A DNA stretch of 64,000 bases from Embleya sp040605455 (GCF_040605455.1 NZ_JBEXCV010000025.1:10737-74736), one strand, 5' to 3'; positions 1 through 9,143 are shown, counted from the stretch's first letter. Translations and numbers: made by a program. The notes: generated by a model not told the origin, from the letters alone.

Positions 1-632
1 AAGGACAACACGTCCACGCCGACGTCGGTGCTCAGCGCGCGCAGCGGCACGTCCAGCGCCGCGGCCGCGTTGGCCAGGCGTGAGCCGTCCAGGTGCGCGA
101 GCATGCCGTTCTCGTGCGCGTGCTCGACCAGCGCGGCGATCTCGTCCGGCGTGTAGACCGTGCCCAGTTCGGTGCTCTCCGCGAAGGAGACCACGCGCGG
201 CTGCGCCCGGTGCTGGTCACCCCAGCCCCACGCGTGGGTGTCCACGAGTTCGGGGGTGAGCTTGCCGTCGGGAGTGTCCACGGTGAGCAGTTTCAGGCCG
301 GCCACCTTCTCCGGCGCACCGCACTCGTCCACGTTGATGTGCGCGGATGCCGCGCAGATCACCGACTCCCACCGGTCGGTCATCGACTGGAGGCCGACCA
401 CGTTGGCACCGGTGCCGTTGAACACCGGGAACACCTGCGCCCGTTCGCCGAAGTGCGCACGGAAGACGTCGGTGAGGTGCTCGGTGTACACGTCCTCGCC
501 GTACGAGATCTGGTGCCCGCCGTTGGCGGCGCCGATCGCGGCCAATACCTCGGGGTGGATGCCCGCGTAGTTGTCGCTGGCGAAGCCGCGCGCGTCGGGG
601 TCGTGACGCGGGGTCAGGGGACGTTCAGGCAC
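1..632 (-). CDS. Low-specificity L-threonine aldolase (partial, C-terminus beyond window)
   Basis: PLP enzyme that splits L-threonine or allo-threonine into glycine and acetaldehyde. The first 210 residues are present. Family landmarks visible: SDNYAGIHPEVLAAI near the start, a GTGAN phosphate-binding segment near residue 72, HINVDECGA (His stacking on PLP), DTPDGKLTPE, and HLDGSRLANAA with the Asp and Arg of the active site. The sequence stops at DVLS, just before the expected GGTK lysine loop, so the PLP lysine lies outside the window. The GTG start at 632 is inferred; it overlaps the 3' end of the upstream SDR by 19 bp, indicating translational coupling. Together with the SDR and DUF6421 genes it forms a three-gene minus-strand group. 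Confidence 0.9.
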   Translation of the reverse strand, partial: MPERPLTPRHDPDARGFASDNYAGIHPEVLAAIGAANGGHQISYGEDVYTEHLTDVFRAHFGERAQVFPVFNGTGANVVGLQSMTDRWESVICAASAHINVDECGAPEKVAGLKLLTVDTPDGKLTPELVDTHAWGWGDQHRAQPRVVSFAESTELGTVYTPDEIAALVEHAHENGMLAHLDGSRLANAAAALDVPLRALSTDVGVDVLS

Positions 633-1315
633 AGTCTTTTCCCGTTCAGGTCGATTGCCGCAGTGGTCCACAGGCCGGCGATCTCGTCGGCGAGATCGGC
701 CACGTCGGTGAAGCCGGCGAATTTGGCGTTGGGTCGAGCCTCTCGCATCGCGTCGTTGACGAGCGCCTTGACCACGAGGATGGAGGCCGCCGCGTCGGTC
801 TCGGCGAACGCGTCGGCGAGCGCGAGCGTCCAGGTCTCCGCGGCCGCCTTGGCCGCCGCGTAACCCGCGTTGCCCTGGGTCGGCCGACCGGCCGCCGCCG
901 CGGAGATCAGCACGAACCGCCCGCGCGCACTGCGGGCGAGCGCCTCGTGGAAGGCCAGGCTGGTGTGCTGCACGGTACGCACGAGCAGGTCGTGCAGGAA
1001 CACCCAGTCGTCGAGCGAGTTGTCGCCGAACTTCTTGCCCCCGCGCCAGCCGCCGACCAGGTGCACGAGTCCGTCCACGCGCCCGTGCTCGCGCTCGACG
1101 TCCGCCGCCCACCGGCGGGTGGCGGCCACGTCGAGCAGGTCCACCACCGCGCCGCTCGCGCCGGGCGCCGCGTCCACGCTCTCCCGCAACCGCTCGGCGT
1201 CCGCGTCGGCGCCGTACACATGCGCACCGGCCCGCGCAAGCCGCGCGAGCACCGCGCGTCCGGTCGGCCCACCCGCACCCGCGACCGCGATCACCGCGCC
1301 GTCGAGACCGTTCAT
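614..1315 (-). CDS. SDR family oxidoreductase
   Basis: Short-chain dehydrogenase of 233 residues; substrate unknown. The Rossmann glycine motif GAGGPTGRAVLARL is at the N-terminus. A serine in the LISAA strand and a YAAAK motif give the catalytic Ser/Tyr/Lys set. ATG at 1315 is chosen because a GAGGAG ribosome site lies 8 bases upstream; a longer open frame runs back to 1405 but has no family sequence. It lies between DUF6421 (about 120 bp upstream) and threonine aldolase (overlapping downstream), an arrangement I associate with streptomycetes, so the three may act in one unknown step. Confidence 0.88.
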   Translation of the reverse strand: MNGLDGAVIAVAGAGGPTGRAVLARLARAGAHVYGADADAERLRESVDAAPGASGAVVDLLDVAATRRWAADVEREHGRVDGLVHLVGGWRGGKKFGDNSLDDWVFLHDLLVRTVQHTSLAFHEALARSARGRFVLISAAAAGRPTQGNAGYAAAKAAAETWTLALADAFAETDAAASILVVKALVNDAMREARPNAKFAGFTDVADLADEIAGLWTTAAIDLNGKRLCLNVP

Positions 1316-1435
1316 CACATCCACTCCTCGTTTACCGTGCTGTTCGCCTCGCCCTTGCCCAAGCTCGCCGTGCCGGGCCGGCGGCCCCGCGACGTCGTCG
1401 CGCACACCCTCGCCGAGCCGGGTGCGGCGTACCGG

Positions 1436-2824
1436 TCACGACGCCGCGACCGCCCGCTCCGTCACATCCTCCGCGAGGCCCTGTATCGGGCTGTCCGCGG
1501 TGATCCCCCGGGTCGAGGCGATCACATCGCGCAGCCGCCGGTTGAGCGCCTCGTAGAACATGCTCAGCGGGAACTCGTCCGGCAGCACCGCGTCCACGAG
1601 CACCTTCGGCGGCCCGTCCATCGGCAGCGCGGCGGGCCCCTTCGCCCACACGGAGCCGGGGTGCGGCGGCACGTACTCGGCGACCAGCGCGTAGCCGGCC
1701 AGCCAGTGGCCCACCTTCGAGCGATCCACACCCTCGCGGTAGAGCCGGTCCACCTCGTCGTAGAGCCCGAGCACCGCGTCGGTGATCCGGTCCCAGTCCA
1801 CGCCGAGCCGGTTGTCCGCCCACTCGAGCACGCCCGCGCGGTGCAGGTAGGCGAACAGCAGTTGGCCGCCCAGCCCGTCGTAGTTGCGCACCCGGCCGCC
1901 GGTGACCGGGAAGCGGAACAGCCGATCGAAGATCACCGCGTACTGCACCTGGCGCGCGGTCGACACACCCTCGGCGGCCAGCGTGACCGCCTCGCGGAAC
2001 GCGGTCAGGTCACACCGCAGCTCCTCCAGCGCGTACATCCAAAACGGCATGCGCTGTTTGATCATGAACGGGTCGAACGGCATGGGGCCGCGCATGTGGC
2101 TGCGGTCGTGGATCAGGTCCCACAACACGAACGCGTCCTGGGCGAGCTGCTGGCTCTGCACCAACTCCACTGCCTCCGGCGGCAGTTCCAGGCCGAGCGT
2201 CTGGGACGCGGCGGCCCCGACCCGGCGGAAGCGGGCCGCCTCGCGGTCGCAGAAGATGCCGCCCCAGGTGTACGTGGGTACCTCGCGCACGGCCACCGTC
2301 TCCGGAAAGAGCACCGCCGAGTCGGTGTCGTAGCCGGCGGTGAAGTCGACGAACGCGATCGGCACGAACATCGCGTTGTCGTAGCGCCCGGCCTCCAACT
2401 CGGCCAGCCACTGCGGCCACACCACGCGCAACAGCACCGCCTCGACGTTGCGGTTCGGGTTGCCGTTCTGGGTGTTCATCGGGAACACCACGAGGTGCTC
2501 CAGCCCGTCACGCCGATCCTGCTCCGGGCGGAACGCGACGAGCGAGTCCAAGAAGTCGGGGCGACCGAAGCCCTCCGCCGACCAGCGCCGGAAATCGGCC
2601 ACGACCGCGTCGAGGTACGCCTCGTCGTGCGGGAACAGCGGTGCGAGCCCGGTGATCGAGGAGGTGATGTCGGCGACCAGCGCCCGGGCGGACGCATGGT
2701 CGGACGGCTCGATCGAACCGTCCTTGGCCTGCAGCGGACGCAGGTCGGCGACGGATTGCTTGAGCACGGGCCACAACGGGTGATCGACGGCGGTACGGAC
2801 GGCTACGCGGGTCATGTTCGACAT
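1436..2824 (-). CDS. DUF6421 family protein
   Basis: A 462-residue protein of unknown function recognised as the DUF6421 family of streptomycetes. It has no signal peptide or membrane segment and is probably cytosolic. Conserved-looking stretches include the VVFPMNTQNGNPNRN region and WDLIHDRSHMRGPMPFDPF in the middle, rich in His, Asp and Arg, so a metal or substrate site is possible but unproven. The ATG at 2824 has a GAGAGGG site 4 bases upstream; a second ATG three codons on is possible. It is first in a minus-strand group with an SDR and a threonine aldolase. The DNA upstream (2825-3120) is clearly more AT-rich than average and probably carries the promoter. Confidence 0.8.
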   Translation of the reverse strand: MSNMTRVAVRTAVDHPLWPVLKQSVADLRPLQAKDGSIEPSDHASARALVADITSSITGLAPLFPHDEAYLDAVVADFRRWSAEGFGRPDFLDSLVAFRPEQDRRDGLEHLVVFPMNTQNGNPNRNVEAVLLRVVWPQWLAELEAGRYDNAMFVPIAFVDFTAGYDTDSAVLFPETVAVREVPTYTWGGIFCDREAARFRRVGAAASQTLGLELPPEAVELVQSQQLAQDAFVLWDLIHDRSHMRGPMPFDPFMIKQRMPFWMYALEELRCDLTAFREAVTLAAEGVSTARQVQYAVIFDRLFRFPVTGGRVRNYDGLGGQLLFAYLHRAGVLEWADNRLGVDWDRITDAVLGLYDEVDRLYREGVDRSKVGHWLAGYALVAEYVPPHPGSVWAKGPAALPMDGPPKVLVDAVLPDEFPLSMFYEALNRRLRDVIASTRGITADSPIQGLAEDVTERAVAAS

Positions 2825-3684
2825 GGAACCCTCTCAGGAGAAAGCAGGAACCACGGTCAGGTGAACCTACGTCAAAAGATTTTAATGCCGCAAGGGTCTT
2901 TCAAACGCAATCTTATCGTCACGGGTACGGTTTGCCCGAATAAGTTGAGATTGATCTCGATGCTCATCGGCGACGCTTGCCCACCGAGACGGCGCACATG
3001 GAGGAAGGCGCGAGATTTCGCCGGCTCGGCGGACGACGCCTGTGGCTCTTGACCATCGATCACACCCGTCCCTACAGTCTGGTTCCGCTGAACGGAATGC
3101 TGATTCCGGATAACGAAATAGCTGGCTGGGGGCACGCCCCGGATCTGCATCCACTCCCACTGCCCGATCCTGCGACCCCGCATGTCCGATGGGCCGGCCC
3201 GTCGCGCGACGGCACCCGATGTGGAGGCACCGATCATGGGCCGGCGAACCACCGGGAGGACCGCAGCCGCGGGGGACGCGGCCGTGGCGCCACAAGCGTC
3301 GCCCGCGAGCGGGACGCCGGCCGCGCATCCCGTGGGCGAGATCCTGCCGCCGGGACGGATGCCGGCCGGTGCCTGCGACACGTGGCCACGATGTAGGGCC
3401 GGAGTGGTCGCCCCGCCGCTGATCATCGGCGGCGCGCCGGGCCTGTCCACCTCGGAGCCGACCATGCTGCTCGGTCCTCGGCGGCGCCGGCGTGGTGCCG
3501 TTCGACACCGTCACCGGCCACACCGGAGCCGCTCGGCCCGAACCTGCCGGCGAACCCGCCGGGGCCGCCCACGAGCAGCCCGCACAGACCGCGAAGGCGC
3601 CCGCCCGCGCCCGACCGTCACCCATCCGGGCCGGCAACGCGGTTCGGTCGCGGGCCACTTGACCCGACGTTTCCCGAACACGGG
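2825..3684. other. Gene-poor stretch between DUF6421 and rpf
   Basis: No convincing gene. Several open frames cross it on both strands but none resembles a known protein or has a good start site. Positions 2870-3130 are unusually AT-rich and include a small inverted repeat, CGGAAT-GCTG-ATTCCG, near 3093-3108. A short minus-strand tail reading MSIEINLNLFGQTVPV near 2960 is possible but unsupported. The rest is ordinary GC-rich filler. Confidence 0.5.
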
Positions 3685-3719
3685 CGTAGGCCCCGCCGAA
3701 GTACTCGGCGGGGCCTACG
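3685..3719 (-). terminator. Rho-independent-type hairpin after rpf
   Basis: Near-perfect inverted repeat: arms CGTAGGCCCCGCCGA and TCGGCGGGGCCTACG around a 5-base loop, 14 bases past the stop codon of the rpf-like gene at 3733. There is no long U tract, as is usual for streptomycete terminators. Confidence 0.75.
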
Positions 3720-3732
3720 TGGTGACGGTGGA

Positions 3733-4512
3733 TCAGATGGAGAGCTGGGTGCCCACGCCGATCAGGTTCGGGTTGCTCCCGATGACGCCCGCGTTGGCGG
3801 CATACAGGGCCTTGTAGCCACCCTTGACACCGAGCTTGGCGGCGACTCCGGACAGCGTGTCACCGGCCTTGACGGTGTAGGTGCCGGAGCCCGACGCCTG
3901 CTTGGTCGCGGCCTGCTTGGTCGCGGCCTGCTTGGTCGCGGCCTGCTTCGGTGCGGCCTGCTTCGGTGCGGCCTGCTTCGGCTGCGCCTGGACCTTCGGC
4001 GCGTTGCCGGCGGAGGTCTTCGGCGCGTTCTCGGTCACGGGCTTGGCCTCGGCCTTGGGCGCGGCCTTCGGCTCGACCTTGCTCTTGGTCTTGCCGGTGG
4101 TCGACGAGTCGGCCGTGGCGGAGGCGTTCCCGCCCTTGCCCAGACCGGCCTTCTGCGAGCAGACCGGCCACGCGCCCGGACCCTGGCTCGCCAGGACCCG
4201 CTCGGCGACCGCGATCTGCTGGTCCTTGGTGGCCTGTTGGGCGCTGGGGGCGTACTGGCTGCCGCCGAACGCGTTCCAGGTACTCGGGGTGAACTGCAGA
4301 CCGCCGGAGAAACCGTTGCCCGTGTTGATGCCCCAGTTCCCGGTGCTCTCGCACTGGGCGACCGCGTCCCACGTGGACGAGGACGCGGCGTTCGCGCTGC
4401 CCGCCATGCCCACCAGGGGAAGGACGAGACCCGCACCGGCGGCGACGGCGATGCCGGCGCGACGGCCACGAGAGAGCGAGCGAACGGGAGCGGTGATGGC
4501 ACGGAAGGTCAT
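3733..4512 (-). CDS. rpfA: Resuscitation-promoting factor-like transglycosylase with LysM
   Basis: Secreted cell-wall hydrolase (259 aa) that cleaves peptidoglycan glycan strands and helps spores or dormant cells resume growth. Order: Sec signal peptide (residues 1-42, ending SANA-A); Rpf catalytic domain (about 44-120) with WDAVAQCESTGNWGINTGNG carrying the catalytic Glu and a Cys pair; a Lys/Ala/Pro/Gln linker (about 121-205) with repeated AAPKQ and AATKQ units; and a C-terminal LysM domain (about 210-257, YTVKAGDTLSGVA). The ATG at 4512 follows GAGG with 6 bases between. A c-di-AMP riboswitch directly upstream is the expected control for this family in streptomycetes. Confidence 0.93.
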   Translation of the reverse strand: MTFRAITAPVRSLSRGRRAGIAVAAGAGLVLPLVGMAGSANAASSSTWDAVAQCESTGNWGINTGNGFSGGLQFTPSTWNAFGGSQYAPSAQQATKDQQIAVAERVLASQGPGAWPVCSQKAGLGKGGNASATADSSTTGKTKSKVEPKAAPKAEAKPVTENAPKTSAGNAPKVQAQPKQAAPKQAAPKQAATKQAATKQAATKQASGSGTYTVKAGDTLSGVAAKLGVKGGYKALYAANAGVIGSNPNLIGVGTQLSI

Positions 4513-4525
4513 TGATTACCTCGTC

Positions 4526-4708
4526 GGGCGCCTACGAAGTTAGCTGTCGGGTTCGGACGATTGGCCCGGCCTCGCCTGGAACAGGCATGGCTTCACCCCA
4601 GACATCGACAAGGCCGATGTCGGCACTTACTTGGTTCCCCCGCTCCTGCCGCCAGTCGATATCGACTGCTTCCCTCGGACGGCGGCAGGATTCGGCGTAC
4701 CGCCCGGG
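4526..4708 (-). promoter_or_regulatory. c-di-AMP (ydaO/yuaA) riboswitch
   Basis: Read on the minus strand, the leader carries the conserved blocks of the ydaO class in order: CGCCGAATCCTGCCG, GGCAGGAGCGGGGGAACCA, GGGGTGAAGCC, and the 3' block CCGAACCCGACAGCTAAC followed by TCGTAGGCG. It ends about 14 bases before the rpf start codon, so ligand binding could set either termination or translation. Known biology: binding of cyclic di-AMP by this class usually turns expression off. Confidence 0.93.
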
Positions 4709-4898
4709 GAGTCCGCTTGTGCGAACAACCACGAAGCTACGCACCGCTCCGCCGGGATGGCAACCATTTCGGGCGATTTGTGAGGTGCCCCATAGGGGGG
4801 AATTGCACCTATTTACCCGATATGTCGCTGTCCTTGCAGGTCACGGTGCCGGCGTCCACGGTGCGCGGCCGCGTGGTCACCCGTGCGTCAGCGACGAG

Positions 4899-5234
4899 CT
4901 ATTCCGTCGCGGGCAGCTCCACAGGTACGACTACCCGCTCCTCGTCCCAGAGGAACGTCGCACCGCCGGTCGCGAAATTGGCGACATCGGCCACCGTGGC
5001 CCGCCCCTCCGGCGAATCCAGGGTCGCTTCGATACCCGCGCGAGTCGGTGCGTACAGCCCGACCACCAGGTAATAGGGCGGCTGCGCACCGGACGGATCC
5101 GGTTCGCACTTGCCGATGGTCCAGCCGGTCAGCCCGGGCATGGTGCGGGCGAGCGGCACGTGCTTCTCCCAGTAATAGGAGTCGAACTCCGCCGGATCCT
5201 CGGGGTGGCCATAGAGCACGGTCAGCTTGTACAC
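4899..5234 (-). CDS. EthD family reductase (dimeric alpha-beta barrel)
   Basis: A 111-residue EthD-type protein, small ferredoxin-like dimers often found with degradative oxidases; substrate unknown. Typical features: the start MYKLTVLYGHPEDPAEFD, YYWEKHVPLARTMPGLTGW with the conserved His, and a C-terminal strand before PVELPATE. It lies 82 bp after the PEP-hydrolase-like gene on the same strand, so the UPF0261, TIM-barrel and EthD genes may be one transcript. The start GTG/ATG near 5234 is taken from the family's usual N-terminus. Confidence 0.82.
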   Translation of the reverse strand: MYKLTVLYGHPEDPAEFDSYYWEKHVPLARTMPGLTGWTIGKCEPDPSGAQPPYYLVVGLYAPTRAGIEATLDSPEGRATVADVANFATGGATFLWDEERVVVPVELPATE

Positions 5235-5316
5235 GCCGACTCCTCACGATCGTGTGGTGGATGTGTGTCCTGCGAGTGGTGCCCTGTGCGGCCGGCGGGT
5301 GGTGCCCGGACAGGCC

Positions 5317-6141
5317 CTAGCGGACGGTGATGCGCTTGAACGCCCGCGCCTGGTCGGTGATGGCCACCTCGGTCGGCAGCCGTTCCATACTGGAGGCGCC
5401 GAAGAAGCCCACCACGCCGGTGGTGTGGGCCAGCACGTACGCGGCGTCCTCGGGTTCGGCGATCGGCCCGCCGTGGCACAGCACCAGTACGTCCGGGTTC
5501 ACCTCCGCCGCCGCGTCGCGCATTTGCTGCACCCGCTCCACCGCTTGGTCGAGCGAGACCGCGGTGGTCGCGCCGATGCTGCCCTTGGTGGTCAGCCCCA
5601 GGTGCGGGACCAGGATGTCGGCGCCCGCCGCGGTCATCGCGCGGGCCTGCTCGGCGTCGAAGACGTAGGGAGCGGTGAGCAGACCGCGCTCGGCAGCCAG
5701 CCGGATCATCTCCACCTCCAGGTTGTAGCCCATCCCGGTCTCCTCCAGGTTCTGCCGGAAGACGCCGTCGAACAGGCCGACCGTGGGGAAGTTCTGCACA
5801 CCCGCGAAGCCCATCGCGGCGAGCTGGTCCAGGAAGTGCGGCATGATCCGAAACGGATCGGTGCCGCACACGCCCGCCAGTACCGGGGTGCGCCGGACCA
5901 CGGGCAACACCTCGCCCGCCATGTCGACCACGATCGCGTTGGCGTCGCCGTAGGGCAGCAGCCCGGCGAGCGAACCCCGGCCGGCCATTCGGTAGCGGCC
6001 CGAGTTGTAGATGATGATCAGGTCCACGCCGCCGGCCTCGGCGCACTTGGCCGACAGTCCCGTGCCCGCGCCCGCGCCGATCACGACGCCGCCCTGCTCG
6101 ACCGTCCTGTGCAGTCGGCCCCGCGCCTCGCGTCCGTTCAT
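5317..6141 (-). CDS. PEP hydrolase-like TIM-barrel protein
   Basis: A 274-residue TIM-barrel protein of the phosphoenolpyruvate hydrolase-like family, usually found next to UPF0261 (Tm-1-like) proteins as it is here. Sequence signs: IGAGAGTGLSAKCAEAGGVD near the N-terminus, AGVCGTDPF, GFAGVQNFPTVG, and LCHGGPIAEPEDA near the C-terminus. The ATG at 6141 begins one base after the UPF0261 stop codon; a GTG at 6153 would overlap that gene. The reaction is unproven. The family resembles PEP mutase/isocitrate lyase barrels and the pair may process an unknown small acid. Confidence 0.85.
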   Translation of the reverse strand: MNGREARGRLHRTVEQGGVVIGAGAGTGLSAKCAEAGGVDLIIIYNSGRYRMAGRGSLAGLLPYGDANAIVVDMAGEVLPVVRRTPVLAGVCGTDPFRIMPHFLDQLAAMGFAGVQNFPTVGLFDGVFRQNLEETGMGYNLEVEMIRLAAERGLLTAPYVFDAEQARAMTAAGADILVPHLGLTTKGSIGATTAVSLDQAVERVQQMRDAAAEVNPDVLVLCHGGPIAEPEDAAYVLAHTTGVVGFFGASSMERLPTEVAITDQARAFKRITVR

Positions 6142-6142
6142 C

Positions 6143-7387
6143 TCAGTCCACACGTCCCTTCATGATCATTTCGTGCAGTCGATCCGCAGCCGCCGTGGCG
6201 AACTTCGGATCGTTGATGTCCGTCGCCGCCTCGTGCAACTCGACGGAGCTACCCGCGAGTTGAGTCCGCAGTTCGTCAAACAGCGCCTTGTCGGCGACGG
6301 AATCGTAGAAGGGCGCGCCCTCGACGTCGATCGCCGAGACCCCGTGCAGTGGCAGGTAGAGGGCGGTGGGACCGGTCGCGGCAACCAGCTTGGCGGCGAT
6401 CCGCCGACCCAGCTCGGCGTTCTCCGCGGGTGTGGTGCGCATCAGCGTCACCGTCGGGTTGTGCACGTACAGCTGCCGCTCCTCGAACCGCGCGGGCACG
6501 GTGTCGCGCGGGCCGAAGTTGACCATGTCCAGCGCTCCGACGCTGACCACCTGCGGCAGCCCCACCCGCCCGGCCGCGGTCAGCCGCTCGGGGCCCGCGC
6601 TGAGCACCCCGCCGACCAGGTCGTCGGCCAGTTCGGTGGTGGTCAGGTCGAGGATCCCGGCCAGGAAGCCCGCCTCGGCCAGATTCTCCATCGACGTGCC
6701 ACCCGCGCCGGTGGCGTGGAAGACCAGCACCTCGTAGCCCAGCTCGGTGAGCCGCTCGCGCGCGGCGTCCACCGCCGGGGTGGTCACCCCGAACATCGAG
6801 GCGGCGATCAGCGGTCGACCCTCGCCGGTGACCCCCGCGACCGCAGCACGATCCTCCGCGTAACCGCCCGCCATGCCCGCGATCGCATCCGCCGCATTGC
6901 CCAGGATGCGCTCGGAGAGCCGGTTGATCCCGGCGATGTCCACGACGCTGTACATCATCGTCACGTCCACCGCGCCGACGTACGGCGAAACGTCGCCCGC
7001 CGCCATCGTGGAAACCAGCAGCTTGGGCACGCCCACCGGCAGCGCCCGCATCGCGTAGGAGGCGATCGCCGACCCGCCCGAGCCGCCCATCGCGAGCACG
7101 CCGTCCACCCGGCCCTGCTCGTAGAGCTCGCGCAGGATGGACGCGGCCCCCTCGGCCATCGCGGTGGTCGCCGCGCCCCGGTCGGCCCGGGTGCGCAGGT
7201 CGGCCAGATCGGTGCCGGCCGCCGCCGCGACGTCGGCCGCCTGCACGTCGGCCTGGGCGAGCGAATCGCCGAGCACGCCCACGTTCATCAACACCACCTC
7301 GGCTCCCCTGGCACGCAGCCGGTAGGCCAACCACGCGTATTCGGATCCCTTGGTGTCGAGCGTTCCGATCAGTACGACGGTGGGCAT
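6143..7387 (-). CDS. UPF0261 / Tm-1-like ATP-binding domain protein
   Basis: A 414-residue UPF0261 protein, the bacterial relative of the N-terminal domain of the plant antiviral protein Tm-1. Sequence: MPTVVLIGTLDTKGSEYAWL at the start (nucleotide-binding loop), AMGGSGGSAIASYAMRALP near residue 95, and conserved GITTPAV-like and HATGAGGTSMENL blocks. The start at 7387 has GGAGG five bases upstream. Its stop is followed after one base by the PEP-hydrolase-like gene, so the two are translationally coupled. Biological role unknown; the pairing is conserved in many soil bacteria. Confidence 0.88.
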   Translation of the reverse strand: MPTVVLIGTLDTKGSEYAWLAYRLRARGAEVVLMNVGVLGDSLAQADVQAADVAAAAGTDLADLRTRADRGAATTAMAEGAASILRELYEQGRVDGVLAMGGSGGSAIASYAMRALPVGVPKLLVSTMAAGDVSPYVGAVDVTMMYSVVDIAGINRLSERILGNAADAIAGMAGGYAEDRAAVAGVTGEGRPLIAASMFGVTTPAVDAARERLTELGYEVLVFHATGAGGTSMENLAEAGFLAGILDLTTTELADDLVGGVLSAGPERLTAAGRVGLPQVVSVGALDMVNFGPRDTVPARFEERQLYVHNPTVTLMRTTPAENAELGRRIAAKLVAATGPTALYLPLHGVSAIDVEGAPFYDSVADKALFDELRTQLAGSSVELHEAATDINDPKFATAAADRLHEMIMKGRVD

Positions 7388-7543
7388 CGGTGCCTCCGGT
7401 GGGTCGGTAGGGCTTGCCGGGTTGACGCTTCGGCGGCGAATGGCCGCGCACAGTAACCCAACCGGATGATCATGGCGATTGAAAGCACCGTGCGGTAGGA
7501 CGGGTGGCGAGTTCCGAAGATTTGGCACGTCGCGGAGGTAACG

Positions 7544-8329
7544 ATGGCGGAGGAACCGGACGGACGGGTCGCAATCGTCGCCGGAGCGGGCGACGGCATC
7601 GGGCGTGCCTGTGCGCTGGCCCTGGCCCGCACCGGCGCGGATCTGGCGCTGGCCGCGCGACGGCCCGAGCCGTTGCGGCAACTCGCGGACGAGATCCGCG
7701 AGCTGACGGGCCGTCGGGTGATCGCAGTACCGACCGACCTGGCCGACCAGGCCGGGTGCCGGGCACTGGTGGACACCGCGGCGCGCGAACTCGGCCGGGT
7801 GGACGTGGTGGTCAACGTCGCGACGTACAACCCGTCGGGCCGGCTGGAGCAGTTGGACCCGGCGGAATTTCGGCGGGCGTTCGAGACCAACGTGCTCGGC
7901 GTACTGGCCGTCTCGCGTGCCGCGCTGCCGTACATGCGCGCGGTCGGCGGTGGGTCGATCGTGCAGATCAGCTCGGAGGCGCCGCGCGCGAAACTGGTGA
8001 ACCTGGGCGCCTACGCGGCGACCAAGGCCGCGATGGAGGTCGCCTCCGGCGTGCTGGCCAAGGAGGTCGGCCCGGACGGCGTGCGGGTCAACGTGGTCGT
8101 CGCGGGCTACACCGACAACGCCAAGCTGGCCGCGTACATCGCCGACATCGCCGCGCGCCGAGACGTGCCCGAGGCGGAGGTACGCGCCGAGATGACCAAG
8201 TCGTCGGCGCTGCGCCGGATCACCCAACCGGAGGACATCGCGGACGCGGTCGCGTTCCTGGCCTCCCCCGGGGCCCGGGCCATCACCGGCACGATCACCC
8301 CGGTCACCTCGGGCGTCTCCTTCGGCTGA
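7544..8329 (+). CDS. SDR family oxidoreductase
   Basis: A 261-residue classical short-chain dehydrogenase. Cofactor loop GAGDGIGRACALAL (residues about 13-26), an NVATYN segment in place of NNAG, a catalytic serine in VQISSEAPR, YAATKAAMEV for Tyr and Lys, and a C-terminal ITGTITPVTSG strand. An excellent GGAGG site lies 5 bases before the ATG. Transcribed away from the UPF0261 group with 156 bp between the starts, so both may share a control region. Substrate unknown. Confidence 0.9.
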   Translation: MAEEPDGRVAIVAGAGDGIGRACALALARTGADLALAARRPEPLRQLADEIRELTGRRVIAVPTDLADQAGCRALVDTAARELGRVDVVVNVATYNPSGRLEQLDPAEFRRAFETNVLGVLAVSRAALPYMRAVGGGSIVQISSEAPRAKLVNLGAYAATKAAMEVASGVLAKEVGPDGVRVNVVVAGYTDNAKLAAYIADIAARRDVPEAEVRAEMTKSSALRRITQPEDIADAVAFLASPGARAITGTITPVTSGVSFG

Positions 8330-8336
8330 CCCGCAG

Positions 8337-8388
8337 GCTCGCGGCGGTTCACGGCGGCCCGCGGCGGCCGGCACCGCCCGCCGCGAGC
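8337..8388. terminator. Inverted repeat between SDR and pucR remnant
   Basis: Arms GCTCGCGGCGG (8337-8347) and CCGCCGCGAGC (8378-8388) enclose a GC-rich loop. It sits 8 bases after the SDR stop and just beyond the end of the converging pucR remnant, so it could terminate both. Confidence 0.5.
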
Positions 8389-8394
8389 GCGCGC

Positions 8395-8950
8395 TCAGTG
8401 CAGCTTGAGCGCCAGGAAGAAGTCCACCTTGTCCTCCAGCCGGGGATGTCCGCCGCGATCAGTGCGAGCACCCCGTCCAGGCCCGCCCCGCCGGCGGCGG
8501 CCTGCACCAACCGTCGGTGCCGGTCGACCACCGCCGTCAGGTCGGTCGCCCGTTCCGCGGAGATCCGGCGGATCACGAATTCGGTCGGATACGCGAACGA
8601 GAGCTCCTCCTCGACCGCGAACAGCGGCAGGTGGTGCCGCGCGCACGCCCGCACCAGATCGACCGGGATGTCGCCGATCTCGGCCTGCCCGGCGGCCGGC
8701 GCGGTGGCCCCGCCCCGGTCAGCACCCGGGCGAAGCGATCCGAGTCCTCCGGCCCCGCACGCCGGCCCATGCCGGTCAGCACCAGGGCGCCGGCGGTCAG
8801 GTATCGACTGGGGTCGTGCAGGTCGGTGGTCATCACGGCCCGCACCGACCGGTCCGGTTCCTCCGCGCCCACCAACAACCGGATCCCGGGTATGCCGGCA
8901 CGGCCTGGGCGCACCCGGCGGATCCGTCATACCGGTTCGACGACCGGACG
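8395..8950 (-). pseudogene. pucR: PucR purine-catabolism regulator, internally deleted
   Basis: Remnant of a PucR-family activator of purine breakdown. The N-terminal PucR domain is readable: RLLVGAEEPDRSVRAVMTTD and DPSRYLTAGALVLTGM in one frame (about 8740-8900). After a frameshift near 8720 it continues as GDIPVDLVRACARHHLPLFA and TDLTAVVDRHRRLVQ. Around 8450 the sequence jumps to LEDKVDFFLALKLH and a stop, which matches the extreme C-terminus of the family's helix-turn-helix domain. The middle (GGDEF-like part and most of the HTH, several hundred residues) is missing. It lies divergent to the xanthine dehydrogenase genes, where an intact pucR is expected. It cannot make a working regulator. 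Confidence 0.8.
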
Positions 8951-9143
8951 AGCATTTGGAGAAAAGTACGGGAACAACGCCCACTTGACACGCCTGGGTC
9001 ATGTCTTTGGTGGGTACTCACAGTGACCCTCGTCTCGGTGTACTGTTTCGCACCCTCCGATCCGGTCAGGCCCGAAGCGAAGCGCCCCCGCGACGGGTAC
9101 AAGGACGGTAGGGCCATACGCAAGGCAGAAGGAGACACCCGTC

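Noticed and set aside
2872..3465. Minus-strand ORF of 197 codons
   Set aside because: No recognisable domain, no good start, and it crosses the AT-rich promoter-like region.
8349..9002. Intact 217-residue protein
   Set aside because: Only its middle matches PucR; the ends are out-of-frame readings, so it is described as a pseudogene.
8985..9020. TTGACA promoter before xanthine dehydrogenase
   Set aside because: A TTGACA is present at 8985 but no -10 element lies at a suitable distance.
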